From the NCBI RefSeq assembly GCF_021991635.1, contig NZ_JAFFJA010000036.1, forward strand, positions 1 through 32,433: a stretch of DNA of 32,433 nucleotides, given 5' to 3'. The first letter of the stretch is position 1, and every line of letters starts with the position of its first letter. The stretch is from Tepidanaerobacter sp. GT38 (lineage in GTDB: Bacteria > Bacillota > Thermosediminibacteria > Thermosediminibacterales > Tepidanaerobacteraceae). The notes beneath the pieces are model-generated. The model made no database searches and had not been told where the DNA came from. It saw only the letters and a list, made by a program, of their open reading frames with translations. Of this stretch, positions 16,696-25,565 are shown piece after piece. Made by a program: the position numbers and the translations under genes.

Positions 16696-17576
16696 CTGTT
16701 GTTTTCCTCCTCATTTAAATAAGGCATTAATGCCTGGGCACTTTTCTTAACACCGTAATTACCTTCTTTTCCGTTTATTACTAGAATCAATGAAGTTTGA
16801 CCTATGATAGTATCTACATTGTCCACCGTTGACAGTTTTTGTTTTTTATAAATTTCTATGTAAGAAGTTTCTACAGTGGTGGTTTCCACCCCTACCAAAG
16901 GTAGAGATAATTTCTTTAGTTCTTTTATCAGTGGTATATCTATGATTTCAGGTTTGTTGTTTTTTTCACTGCTGCCACCTGCCAAAACCACGTAGTCAGC
17001 AGGCTGTTGCAAATCGCCATTGACATATATGATACCCTTTTCTATTAAGAAGGCAATATCATCGGGGTTGTAGTTGCCGGCAATGGTAACTGCTATTCTT
17101 TTGAGAATAACTGGAATTAGATTGTCCTTTTCATCAATACCGAAATATTCCATAATATTGCTTATTTCCTCATCGTTCATATAAAGCAACTTGTCGCTGA
17201 TGATAGTTACTGAAGTGACTTGTGCACCGGCTGTCTTTAAAGCTTGTCTCATACTGGTATATGTATATTCATCTGCTGTTTCTAATATTATTATATGCAC
17301 ACCAGATAGTTTGTTTTTTATATAATCGGGAAATATGTTTTTTATGTAATTTTCATTTATATCATTAGCGGCTGATAGTTGTTTAACCTCATTTTGCAGG
17401 TCTAAATTTATGCGATTCAGTTCATCAAACTTGTTTTCCATTCTTTGGACTGTAATTTCCTGCTGTTCCAAAATAATATCCTGGGAATCTATTTGTATCC
17501 CTATCAGTATTCCTATGCCGAGGGCCAAAAAAATAGAAATTACAGTTATTACCAAGTACTTTATATTTATCAGCAT
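16692..17576 (-). CDS. SteB/MctB-like membrane-anchored protein
   Basis: The 294-residue protein has one N-terminal membrane helix (about 5-27: YLVITVISIFLALGIGILIG), then a predicted coiled coil (about 35-70) and an extracytoplasmic alpha/beta domain. The layout matches the MctB 'copper transporter' family, called SteB when next to steA. In Corynebacterium SteA and SteB are linked to daughter-cell separation; the copper label is probably misleading here. AAGGAG precedes ATG 17576. steA ends 13 bases upstream and the glycosyltransferase start overlaps its stop, so the three genes form a tight unit. Confidence 0.75.
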   Translation of the reverse strand: MLINIKYLVITVISIFLALGIGILIGIQIDSQDIILEQQEITVQRMENKFDELNRINLDLQNEVKQLSAANDINENYIKNIFPDYIKNKLSGVHIIILETADEYTYTSMRQALKTAGAQVTSVTIISDKLLYMNDEEISNIMEYFGIDEKDNLIPVILKRIAVTIAGNYNPDDIAFLIEKGIIYVNGDLQQPADYVVLAGGSSEKNNKPEIIDIPLIKELKKLSLPLVGVETTTVETSYIEIYKKQKLSTVDNVDTIIGQTSLILVINGKEGNYGVKKSAQALMPYLNEEENNR

Positions 17577-17589
17577 TATTTCAGCTCCT

Positions 17590-18708
17590 TTAAGGTAAAA
17601 GCAGTTTCAGTCGAAGTTCCAGCAGTTTTATGGCATGTTTAATGGGAGGGGAAATGGTGGAAATTACTATGATGGGCACCAAAGCTGCGGCAAAGATGCC
17701 AAACATATAGGAAGGTTTTAATTTTTGATTGTATAGCTTACTTACCCCTTTAGCATCTACTAAACTAGATCCAATTTTAAGTCTGACTAAAAAGGTGCTG
17801 CCCATGCCTTTGCGGCCTTTTTCAAAGAAATCAATCATGCTAGAGTGGGTTCCTACTGCCACGATCAAATCAGCTTCCTTTTCATATGCAAGTAGCATAG
17901 CAATGTCCTCACTGGTGCCTGGAGCGACGAAAGTTTTGGCATCAAGACCTAGCTGTTTTATTCTTAGAAGACCTGGGGCCTTGCCGTTAGGGTAAGCGTG
18001 CACAATAATATCCCTGCATATTCGCAAGGCCTCATCGCTTACACTATCCATATCCCCGATAACAATATCAGGTTTATATCCATACTCCAGTAAAGCATCA
18101 GCACCGCCATCTACACCTATAAGTACCGGTTTTACTTCATCTATATATGTTTTTATTGCAGCCAAGTCCTCTTTATAATTGTTGCCACGTACTACAATTA
18201 GAACATGCCTTCCTTTGATAACTGTATCAGTTTTTGGTATTTCTACTCCGCCCATTATTAAATATTTCTCTTTTTTGGCATATTCCAGTGTGTTATCTAT
18301 AAACTTGTCTAGGGATTTCTCAATATTTTTTTTAGCATCTTGCATTAGAACCTTTACCTTGTCAGACGTAAGGAATTCACCTTTTGCCATTAACCTGTCA
18401 TCAATATAGATTTCTCCATTGTCTGCAATTGTAACTTTTGAGCCTTCATTGCATGACATGATTTGTTCTCCCACATTGTCAATTATGGGAATATTTGCAT
18501 CCAAAATAATACTGGGCCCCGGATTTGGGTAGCGGCCAGTTATGGATTTTGCAGCATTTATTACAGCTTTGACTTTACTGCTAGTTAAGCCTAATGCTCC
18601 AACTTCATCAATATCTTCGTGGTTTATTATTGCAATGTCACCGGGTTCAAGCCGCTTAATAAGGTTTTTAGTTTTTTTATCTATTTTTGCAGTGCCTGTT
18701 ATAGTCAT
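17590..18708 (-). CDS. steA: SteA-like cytokinetic protein with thiamine-pyrophosphokinase-like fold
   Basis: The 372-residue protein consists of an N-terminal beta-rich region (1-150), a domain resembling thiamine pyrophosphokinase (about 165-310) and one C-terminal membrane helix (about 338-358, FGIFAAALVPIIVIST). The kinase-like domain has GVDGGADALLEYGYKPDIVIGDMDS, which keeps the acidic substrate-site residues, but the protein is much longer than a true thiamine pyrophosphokinase. This architecture is that of SteA, placed at the division site in Corynebacterium. GAGGTG precedes ATG 18708. It leads the minus-strand group and is divergent from an alkaline-phosphatase-like membrane gene. 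Confidence 0.82.
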   Translation of the reverse strand: MTITGTAKIDKKTKNLIKRLEPGDIAIINHEDIDEVGALGLTSSKVKAVINAAKSITGRYPNPGPSIILDANIPIIDNVGEQIMSCNEGSKVTIADNGEIYIDDRLMAKGEFLTSDKVKVLMQDAKKNIEKSLDKFIDNTLEYAKKEKYLIMGGVEIPKTDTVIKGRHVLIVVRGNNYKEDLAAIKTYIDEVKPVLIGVDGGADALLEYGYKPDIVIGDMDSVSDEALRICRDIIVHAYPNGKAPGLLRIKQLGLDAKTFVAPGTSEDIAMLLAYEKEADLIVAVGTHSSMIDFFEKGRKGMGSTFLVRLKIGSSLVDAKGVSKLYNQKLKPSYMFGIFAAALVPIIVISTISPPIKHAIKLLELRLKLLLP

Positions 18709-18899
18709 TTGTTACACCTCAAAATATGAGACTCTTTTGCTTTGAATATAATTTAACACAACTGCTTAACAATCTCAACTTACGCCCATTCTGCAATTTT
18801 ATTGCAACTGCTGATTTAGATTGATATAATAGCGTATATAATTAATAGTACGTAAATTAATCTAAAATGCTCAAATTTAATTCAAATGGTGTGATACAT
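18709..18899. promoter_or_regulatory. divergent promoter region with a strong plus-strand sigma-A promoter
   Basis: On the plus strand TTGCAA at 18802-18807 and TATAAT at 18825-18830 are separated by 17 bases, giving a predicted start near 18837 for the four-gene plus-strand unit. On the minus strand a weaker pair, TTGTTA and TATATT with 16 bases between them, sits upstream of steA. The two transcripts therefore start back to back. Confidence 0.65.
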
Positions 18900-21113
18900 A
18901 TGAAAAAAACCATTGCTTTATTTACAATAATTGCAATAACTATCTTCATTATACCCAGTTACGGATATTCTGCCCAGTTTTCACAAAAAAAAGCGATAAT
19001 GATAATTGTAGATAATGTGAATTATGATGACTTAATAAACTATGGTCAAAAAAACATAAAGTACCTATTGGAAAATGGCTCCCTTGGCCTTATGAACACA
19101 AATTCTGGTGGTGCTTTTTCAAGCGCTAATGCTTATGCAACCATTGGTGCAGGAACCTATGCCATAAGTTCAATAGTTGGAACTTATGCTGGAGGATATG
19201 ACGATTTATATTATCATGAAAAAATACATGAGGTTTACAAAAGAAATACCGGTAGAGAGATGGCAGAGGAAAATATAGCCAATATAGACATATTAGGTCT
19301 GAAACTTCAAAATCAGCGCTTAAATCGTCCTGTTAAAGTTGGCCTTTTAGGTTCACTTCTTAATGAAAATGGGTATAAGACTGCAATACTTGGAAATGAA
19401 GCCACTAGCTTAGACGACATTAGTGTAAGTGCTTCATTAATTTCAATGAACAGTGAAGGTATAACCAACTATGGAAAAGTTGATAGCAGCCTTTTAACTA
19501 GGGATTTCATGAGCCCTTTCGGTTTGAAAACAAATTACGATGAGTTGTTTAAAGCCTTTGAAGAAGTAAAGGACAAGGCAGATTTCATCGTTATTCAGAC
19601 CGGAGACACATACAGATTAAACAGGTATATGAGCATTTCAGATGAGAGGCTTGGACAAGTTAAAGCGGATATTTTTAAAGAAATTGATACACTTGTAGGA
19701 AAAATCATCGAAAATGGCCATAAAGATATGCTGATTATGTTGGTAGTTCCGTTTCCTTCCAGCGCGGATATTGCAAATGGCAAAAGACTAACCCCTGTAA
19801 TAGTCTTTGACAATTTATTTTCCAAAGGGGTATTGACCTCCGCCACTACCAAGAGAGATGGGATTATTACTAATACTGACCTAGCAGCCCATATCCTTGC
19901 TTATTTTGATATCGCTAAACCGTCCATAGCAACAGGCCATAAGATTGTTTCAAAGAGTGCTGATGAGCCACTGGAATATCTAAAGAACCTAAGTGAAGTT
20001 TCCGCTTTTAATTACCAATCTAGGGCAGTTGTTGTTAAGACTTATATTGGTTTTATCATTGTGGTTTTGTTGCTGGCTTTTGTATTTATGATATATTTCA
20101 AGGCTTATGTTGCATGGATAAAACCTTTGCTGATTGCTGTGCTCCTGGTGCCAACCGCTTTACTGATTCTGCCTTTATTTAATCCGTGGGATACTGTCAG
20201 GTTTACAATCAGCTTAATTTCGACTGTAGTGATATTAAGCTTAGGCATTTATTACTCATTTAAAGACAATTTAAAGATATTTGCATCAACCTGTTTACTA
20301 TCTACAGGAATTATACTAGTGGATACATATTTAGACAATCCGTTAATGAGGGTCTCAATTCTAGGTTATGACCCTATCATAGGAGCTAGGTTTTATGGCA
20401 TCGGCAACGAATACATGGGTTTTTTACTCGGTACAACCCTTGTCGGGACAGCTTCTTTGATAGATGCATATAGAGATAAGGCAATGTTTTTGAAAGCTAT
20501 CAGTTTAGTCATATATGGGGTTGTCCTCATAACTTTGATGCTGCCAACTCTTGGCACCAATGTAGGGGGGACCATGGCAGCTTTCATAGGTCTGGGTACA
20601 GCTACACTGCTGCACTGGAAAAGGAAATTAACCAAAAAAGACTTTGTCCTCTTGGTGTGCCTTCTATTGATCTTTTTGTTGGCCCTTTTTGTATATGACA
20701 GTATACAGCCATCCGAAACTCAATCTCATATAGGACAAACCAGTTCCCTTATCAAACAAAACAGCGTGTTTGCCCTATTTCAAATATTTGGCAGGAAACT
20801 TGCAACTAATTATCGACTTATAGGGCAGTCCAAATGGACATTAGTTCTTATTGCTACGATAGTAACACTGGGTATACTTTTCCGCTGGCCAGTGGGAATA
20901 TTAAAGGAGATTTTCCGTAAGCACAATCATCTTTATTTCGGATTTATTTCCGGTATAATAGGGACAATAGCGGCTTTTATTTTTAATGATTCTGGTGTGG
21001 TTGCAGCTGCCATGTTTATGGTGCCAATTACAATCTCTTTGATATTGATGTGCATTGATGAGGACTTAAAAACAAATTCATACGCTAAGGAAAATTCTAA
21101 TTATAAAAAGTAG
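18900..21113 (+). CDS. exported alkaline-phosphatase-like protein with polytopic C-terminus
   Basis: The 737-residue protein has two parts. A signal or anchor helix (about 4-24) leads to an extracytoplasmic domain (about 30-380) that looks like the alkaline phosphatase/phosphoglyceromutase superfamily. It contains IMIIVDNVNYDD as first metal site, a small-residue loop SSANAYATIGAG that could hold the Ser/Thr nucleophile, and FIVIQTGDTYR later on. The remainder (about 385-725) has roughly ten hydrophobic helices. This resembles membrane enzymes that move phospho-groups onto envelope polymers, but the full set of metal ligands is not evident. The start chosen is ATG 18900; the in-frame ATG at 18867 would put polar residues before the signal. 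It diverges from steA and is followed by hisS after 19 bases. Confidence 0.6.
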   Translation: MKKTIALFTIIAITIFIIPSYGYSAQFSQKKAIMIIVDNVNYDDLINYGQKNIKYLLENGSLGLMNTNSGGAFSSANAYATIGAGTYAISSIVGTYAGGYDDLYYHEKIHEVYKRNTGREMAEENIANIDILGLKLQNQRLNRPVKVGLLGSLLNENGYKTAILGNEATSLDDISVSASLISMNSEGITNYGKVDSSLLTRDFMSPFGLKTNYDELFKAFEEVKDKADFIVIQTGDTYRLNRYMSISDERLGQVKADIFKEIDTLVGKIIENGHKDMLIMLVVPFPSSADIANGKRLTPVIVFDNLFSKGVLTSATTKRDGIITNTDLAAHILAYFDIAKPSIATGHKIVSKSADEPLEYLKNLSEVSAFNYQSRAVVVKTYIGFIIVVLLLAFVFMIYFKAYVAWIKPLLIAVLLVPTALLILPLFNPWDTVRFTISLISTVVILSLGIYYSFKDNLKIFASTCLLSTGIILVDTYLDNPLMRVSILGYDPIIGARFYGIGNEYMGFLLGTTLVGTASLIDAYRDKAMFLKAISLVIYGVVLITLMLPTLGTNVGGTMAAFIGLGTATLLHWKRKLTKKDFVLLVCLLLIFLLALFVYDSIQPSETQSHIGQTSSLIKQNSVFALFQIFGRKLATNYRLIGQSKWTLVLIATIVTLGILFRWPVGILKEIFRKHNHLYFGFISGIIGTIAAFIFNDSGVVAAAMFMVPITISLILMCIDEDLKTNSYAKENSNYKK

Positions 21114-21132
21114 ATAAGCATTGGAGGTAAAA

Positions 21133-22449
21133 ATGAGTAAGGATATTGTAAAACCATCAACACTGCCAGGCTTTATGGAATTACTGCCTAAAGATCAGAT
21201 TCTTTTTAATAAAATCCTAGATACAATCCGCAAAACTTATGAAGAATTTGGCTTTATTCCCCTTGACACTCCGCTCATTGAAAAGTCGGAAGTATTACTT
21301 GCAAAAGGAGGAGGAGAAACGGAAAAGCAGATTTACCGTTTCACTAAAGGTGATACGGATATGGCCCTAAGGTTTGACCTTACGGTGCCATTGGCAAGGT
21401 ATGTGGCCCAGCACTTCTCTGATCTTACTTTTCCATTTCGCCGGTATCATATTGGCAAGGTTTATAGAGGTGAAAAAAGTCAGCGAGGAAGGTTTCGGGA
21501 ATTTTATCAGTGCGATGTGGATATTATTGGAAATGGCAAGCTCAGTGTAGTATATGATGCGGAAATCGTGAGTATAATATATGCTACTTTTAACAACCTG
21601 GGATTTAAGGATTTTACGATTAAGATAAATAACAGAAAGGTTTTAAACGGCTTTTTCGCTTCCCTGAACATAGAAAATACTGTAGATGTTTTAAGAACAA
21701 TTGACAAGCTGGAAAAGATAGGCGAGAAAAGTGCCATTAGTGAATTAAAGGGCCTTGGGTTTTCGGAGGATACTATTGGTAAAATCTTAAACTTTATCAA
21801 AATTCAAGGGACAAATCAGGAAAAACTTCAAGCGTTAAAGTCTCTTGATATGCACACAGAAGTTTTCCAAAATGGCATCGATGAACTGACAACTGTAATT
21901 GAATATATTAACAGCTTTGGCGTGCCTGAGAAGAACTATATGATAGATTTGACTATTGCTAGGGGCCTGGATTATTATACGGGGACAGTATATGAGACAT
22001 TTCTGGACAATTACCCCGAAATAGGCAGCGTATGTTCCGGTGGAAGGTATGAAAATCTAGCAGAATATTATACTACGCAGAAACTGCCGGGTGTAGGCGT
22101 TTCCATTGGTTTGACCCGTCTGTTTTATCAGCTGAAAGAAGCAGGTTTACTTGAAAGCGATACCCCGTCCACTTTGACAAAAGTACTGGTTGTGCCCATG
22201 GATGCAACCTGTAATGAATATTCTATAAAGGTGGCAAATACTCTCAGGGAAAGTGGCATTATTTCGGAAGTGTATTTTGAAGAGGTCAAAGTAGGCAAAA
22301 AGCTCAATTATGCAAACAAACTAGATATCCCTTATGTGGTCTTGATAGGAGAAGATGAGATTCAAAGACAAATGGTATCTCTTAAAAACATGAAAACAGG
22401 CTATCAAGAAACACTTGCCATAGATGAGGCCATAAAATCCGTAAAGTGA
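21133..22449 (+). CDS. hisS: histidine-tRNA ligase, atypical subtype
   Basis: The 438-residue class II synthetase attaches His to tRNA-His. Motif 2 is present as FRRYHIGKVYRGEKSQRGRFREFYQCD, the histidine-binding loop as RGLDYYTGTVYE starting at R277, and the C-terminal anticodon domain as VLVVPMDATCNEYSIKVA. The histidine loop argues against the HisZ paralogue. The start region LPGFMELLPKDQ and motif 2 differ from the usual bacterial form (typically RGMKDILP and FRYERPQKGR), and look closer to the alphaproteobacterial or archaeal/eukaryotic type. It may be a second HisRS. GGAGGT at 21123-21128 precedes ATG 21133. It sits in an operon with MTA salvage genes and has no T-box of its own. Confidence 0.88.
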   Translation: MSKDIVKPSTLPGFMELLPKDQILFNKILDTIRKTYEEFGFIPLDTPLIEKSEVLLAKGGGETEKQIYRFTKGDTDMALRFDLTVPLARYVAQHFSDLTFPFRRYHIGKVYRGEKSQRGRFREFYQCDVDIIGNGKLSVVYDAEIVSIIYATFNNLGFKDFTIKINNRKVLNGFFASLNIENTVDVLRTIDKLEKIGEKSAISELKGLGFSEDTIGKILNFIKIQGTNQEKLQALKSLDMHTEVFQNGIDELTTVIEYINSFGVPEKNYMIDLTIARGLDYYTGTVYETFLDNYPEIGSVCSGGRYENLAEYYTTQKLPGVGVSIGLTRLFYQLKEAGLLESDTPSTLTKVLVVPMDATCNEYSIKVANTLRESGIISEVYFEEVKVGKKLNYANKLDIPYVVLIGEDEIQRQMVSLKNMKTGYQETLAIDEAIKSVK

Positions 22450-22463
22450 AAGGGGGATATAAA

Positions 22464-23750
22464 GTGAATATATTGATTAAGAATGCCAAGGTATTGGTAT
22501 ATGAAAATGGCAAGTTGCTTACGAAAGATGCAGACATTGCAATTAAAGGCAATAAAATTTCTCAAATCGAAAAAATCAAAGCCGATTCTGGGTTTCAAAA
22601 AATCATTGATGCAAGTAATATGCTTGCCATGCCGGGACTTATCAATACCCATACTCATTTGTCTATGGTCCTTTTTAGAAACTATGCTGATGATATGCCC
22701 TTATTTGACTGGCTTACCAAAAAGATATGGCCTTTGGAAGCTAAGCTCACAAATGAAGCTATCTACAAAGGCTCAATACTGGGTATTGCTGAACTTATAA
22801 AAAGCGGCGTAACCGGATTTTTAGATATGTACTTTTTTGCCGATGAAACCATAAAAGCCGCTTTGGAAACAGGTGTCAGAGTTTATATTGCCAGAGGCTT
22901 AACCGATGAAGAAGAAGGCAAGGAAGTACAGCTTAATGAAACAAGACGACTTTTTAATGAGTATCACAATCAAGAGGGTAGGGTTAAAATCTATGCAGGC
23001 CCTCATGCACCCTATACTTGCAGCCCAAGATATCTTAAAAAGGTAATAGAGCTTGCCAAGGAACTTGATATAGGAATTCACATACATCTCGCTGAAACCA
23101 AAAAAGAAGTAGATGAGTGCATTGAAAAATGGGGTAAGACCCCGATTAAACATGTTTTTGATTTAGGACTTTTTGAAAGACCAACTATTGCGGCTCATTG
23201 CGTACATCTTAACGATGAGGACATTGAAATCCTTGCAAAATCAAATGTAAGCGTAGCCCACAATCCTACCAGCAATTTAAAACTTGCCAGTGGTTTTGCT
23301 CCTGTAGAAAAAATGCTAAAAGCAGGTGTAAATGTAACATTGGGTACCGATGGCGCATCTTCAAACAACAATCTGAACATGTTTGAAGAAATGCATTTGG
23401 CATCTATTATGCACAAAGCCTTAAACTATGATGCGGTATCGGTCCCGGCAGAGACTGTCATAAAAATGGCGACAATAAACGGCGCAAAAGCCCTTGGGAT
23501 TGAAGACGAGTTAGGCAGTTTAGAAGTGGGCAAAAAGGCAGATATAATACTGATAGATTTGAGAAAACCCCATTTAGTGCCACTTAACAATCCACTTTCT
23601 GCTATCTGTTATTCTGCTCAAAGTTCAGATGTCCACACGGTTATTGTGGATGGTAAGATCTTGATGGAAAACTATGAGCTAAAGACCATCGATATAGAGA
23701 AAGCTATGCATGATGCAGAAGACGCCGCCCGAAAGCTAATTAGAGCGTAA
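22464..23750 (+). CDS. mtaD: 5-methylthioadenosine/S-adenosylhomocysteine deaminase
   Basis: This 428-residue amidohydrolase removes the amino group from MTA or SAH to give methylthioinosine or S-inosylhomocysteine. The metal site is visible: THTH with H63 and H65, IHIHLAET, AAHCVHLND and the catalytic Asp in LGTDGASSNNNL. The N- and C-terminal beta-sandwich halves are present, and NYADDMPLFDWL is characteristic of the subfamily. GTG 22464 is preferred over GTG 22446 because AAAGGGGG lies between them. It follows hisS by 14 bases and precedes a nucleoside phosphorylase by 20, which fits a two-step MTA breakdown. Guanine or cytosine deaminases are related but less likely. Confidence 0.88.
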   Translation: MNILIKNAKVLVYENGKLLTKDADIAIKGNKISQIEKIKADSGFQKIIDASNMLAMPGLINTHTHLSMVLFRNYADDMPLFDWLTKKIWPLEAKLTNEAIYKGSILGIAELIKSGVTGFLDMYFFADETIKAALETGVRVYIARGLTDEEEGKEVQLNETRRLFNEYHNQEGRVKIYAGPHAPYTCSPRYLKKVIELAKELDIGIHIHLAETKKEVDECIEKWGKTPIKHVFDLGLFERPTIAAHCVHLNDEDIEILAKSNVSVAHNPTSNLKLASGFAPVEKMLKAGVNVTLGTDGASSNNNLNMFEEMHLASIMHKALNYDAVSVPAETVIKMATINGAKALGIEDELGSLEVGKKADIILIDLRKPHLVPLNNPLSAICYSAQSSDVHTVIVDGKILMENYELKTIDIEKAMHDAEDAARKLIRA

Positions 23751-23770
23751 AAGAAGTCAGGAGGGAAATA

Positions 23771-24538
23771 ATGAAAAGGGCCATCATAGGCGGGACAGGT
23801 GTGTATGATATCGGTGATTCTACTACACGTGAAATTGAGACCGAGTACGGAATAGCAGTTGTGGATGTGTTAAACATAAACGGTTGTGAAATTGCTTTTA
23901 TGGCAAGGCACGGCAAAGGCCACTCAGTGCCTCCACACAAGATAAATTACCGAGCAAATATGAAGGCATTAGAGCAGCTAGGTGTAAAATACATATATGC
24001 TACTTGTGCGGTAGGCTCCTTAAATGAAAACTATGCTCCTGGGGATGTGGTAGTGCTAAAGGATTTTATGGATTTTACAAAAAGTCGCCCCCTAACCTTT
24101 TATGAAGGCGAAAATAAAGGCGTGGCACATGTGGCTATGGATGCTCCATACTGTCGAAACCTGCGCGATAAATTTATCTATCATGCAAAAAAAACAGGCC
24201 TTGGAATTAAAGGTGATGCTGTATATGTGTGCACCGAAGGCCCCAGGTTTGAAACTGCCAGCGAAATCAAGATGTATAAAACCCTGGGTGGCGATGTGGT
24301 TGGCATGACAAATGTACCTGAAGTGGTGCTTGCAAAGGAACTTGGCATGTGTTATCAGGCGGTAGGGATAATCACCAATTGGTGTACGGGCATCAAAGGG
24401 CAGGTCATGGAGCATGATATAAAAGGCATCATGGAGGAGAATAAGGCACTTGTTACCAAAACCTTTATTTCGGTCCTAACCGGTGAAATGCTGTCTCAAG
24501 ATGCCTGCAACTGTAAGGATTCACTATTAATACTGTAA
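23771..24538 (+). CDS. mtnP: MTA/MTI phosphorylase (6-oxopurine-type residue)
   Basis: This 255-residue enzyme of the PNP/MTAP family splits a 5'-(methylthio)nucleoside with phosphate into the base and methylthioribose 1-phosphate. Phosphate and ribose sites are visible as GGTGVYD, RHGKGHSVPPHKINYRAN, CAVGSLN, TEGPRFETASEI and GMTNVPEVVLAKE. At the base-binding position it has N203 in ITNWCTGI. Adenine-specific MTAPs have Asp there (as in TDYD), while enzymes for 6-oxopurines have Asn. With mtaD just upstream, methylthioinosine is the likelier substrate than MTA, with inosine also possible. AGGAGG precedes ATG 23771. It is the last gene of the unit that starts at 18802. Confidence 0.87.
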   Translation: MKRAIIGGTGVYDIGDSTTREIETEYGIAVVDVLNINGCEIAFMARHGKGHSVPPHKINYRANMKALEQLGVKYIYATCAVGSLNENYAPGDVVVLKDFMDFTKSRPLTFYEGENKGVAHVAMDAPYCRNLRDKFIYHAKKTGLGIKGDAVYVCTEGPRFETASEIKMYKTLGGDVVGMTNVPEVVLAKELGMCYQAVGIITNWCTGIKGQVMEHDIKGIMEENKALVTKTFISVLTGEMLSQDACNCKDSLLIL

Positions 24539-24591
24539 TTTTCAAAGCAAATTAAAAAAAATTAAAGGATTCCAAAATAAGTAAAAGTGTG

Positions 24592-24623
24592 AAAGGGATA
24601 AAATATTATTTTTTATCCCCTTT
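24592..24623 (+). terminator. hairpin after mtnP, possible terminator
   Basis: GGGATAAAA at 24595-24603 pairs with TTTTATCCC at 24611-24619, and three further A-T pairs follow after one bulged C. No T run follows, so it is a weak intrinsic terminator at best. Apart from this hairpin and a GGAGG-TTG-four-codon remnant near 24726-24752, the gap 24539-24791 is featureless. Confidence 0.35.
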
Positions 24624-24791
24624 ACTAACTCATATTTTCAGAGATTTAAAAATATATATCCAATTCCAATAATATCATTCTTATAAACATAAAACCTATT
24701 TTGAAAAAATATATTTACCATAAAGGGAGGATTGCGCTTGCAAAAGGATTAATAAGAAGAGGGTATTTTTAGACTGTAAGGGAGGTTATTT

Positions 24792-25418
24792 ATGAAAAGG
24801 CTTAGTTTATCGACGAAAATTTTCATTGGATTGGTTTTAGGTGTTATGGCAGGCCTAATGCTTCAATCCTCACCAGTAGTTGCGACAACCTATATAAAAC
24901 CTTTAGGAAATTTATTTTTAAACCTCATAAAAATGATTATTGTCCCCTTGGTCTTATCCTCGTTAGTCGTGGGCAGCGCCAGCACCGGAGATGTAGGAAA
25001 ATTAGGAAGAATAGGTATTAAAACATTAGCTTATTATCTAGTGACTACTGCCATAGCAGTTATATTAGGGTTATTTCTTGCCAACATAATAAATCCGGGC
25101 ATTGGATTAAGTATTCCTGTGGATGCGACAGCTGAAGCAAAAGAAGTTCCTTCGGTAATAGAAACCCTCCTAAATATTATCCCGACAAACCCCATTCAAT
25201 CCATGGCAGATGCAAACATGCTTCAAATTATATTTTTTGCTTTAATTCTAGGAATTGGTATTACTCTAGTGGGTGAGAGAGCCAAACCATTCCTTACTTT
25301 TTTTGACAGTTTAGCAGAAGTGTGTTATAAAGTTGTGGCACTAATAATGGCATTTGCTCCTGTAGGAGTTTTTGGTCTAATTGTCAGCTACAGAAGGAGA
25401 ATTGCATCTACCCACTAA
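24792..25418 (+). pseudogene. truncated dicarboxylate/amino acid:cation symporter
   Basis: The 208 residues match the N-terminal half of the DctA/GltP (DAACS) family: LSTKIFIGLVLGVMAGL, LGNLFLNLIKMIIVPLVLSSLVVG, and APVGVFGLI near the end. Full members have about 400 residues and carry the substrate and Na/H sites in the C-terminal half (helices 7 and 8 with hairpin loops). Here the frame ends six codons after the homology breaks, so those parts are gone and transport is not expected. GGGAGG precedes ATG 24792. The neighbours downstream are remnants of aspartate racemase and aspartase, which points to an aspartate or glutamate uptake gene originally. Confidence 0.85.
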
Positions 25419-25459
25419 AAAATCTATTTCAACTTAAAACTTTATCTGGCAAATTAAAT

Positions 25460-25489
25460 TTGCAGCCAAACTAACAAGTTTGGCTGCAA
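25460..25489. repeat. perfect 13-bp inverted repeat
   Basis: TTGCAGCCAAACT at 25460-25472 and AGTTTGGCTGCAA at 25477-25489 are perfectly complementary around a four-base loop. No T run follows on either strand. It lies three bases before a second perfect hairpin, at the break point of the truncated symporter gene. Confidence 0.75.
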
Positions 25490-25491
25490 CA

Positions 25492-25546
25492 TTGGGATAA
25501 AGAATTATATAATGGGAAGAATTCTTTATCCCAAATTTTTATTTTT
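25492..25546 (+). terminator. strong intrinsic terminator after the truncated symporter
   Basis: TTGGGATAAAGAATT at 25492-25506 is perfectly complementary to AATTCTTTATCCCAA at 25520-25534 (15 bp, 13-base loop). ATTTTTATTTTT follows at 25535-25546. It would end transcripts from the symporter and isolates the decayed genes downstream. Confidence 0.75.
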
Positions 25547-25565
25547 ATTGCCTTTTTTATTGGAA

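Noticed and set aside
21133..22449. HisZ (ATP phosphoribosyltransferase regulatory subunit) instead of HisRS
   Set aside because: The histidine-binding loop RGLDYYTGTVYE, motif 2 and the C-terminal anticodon domain are all present, and no his biosynthesis genes are nearby.
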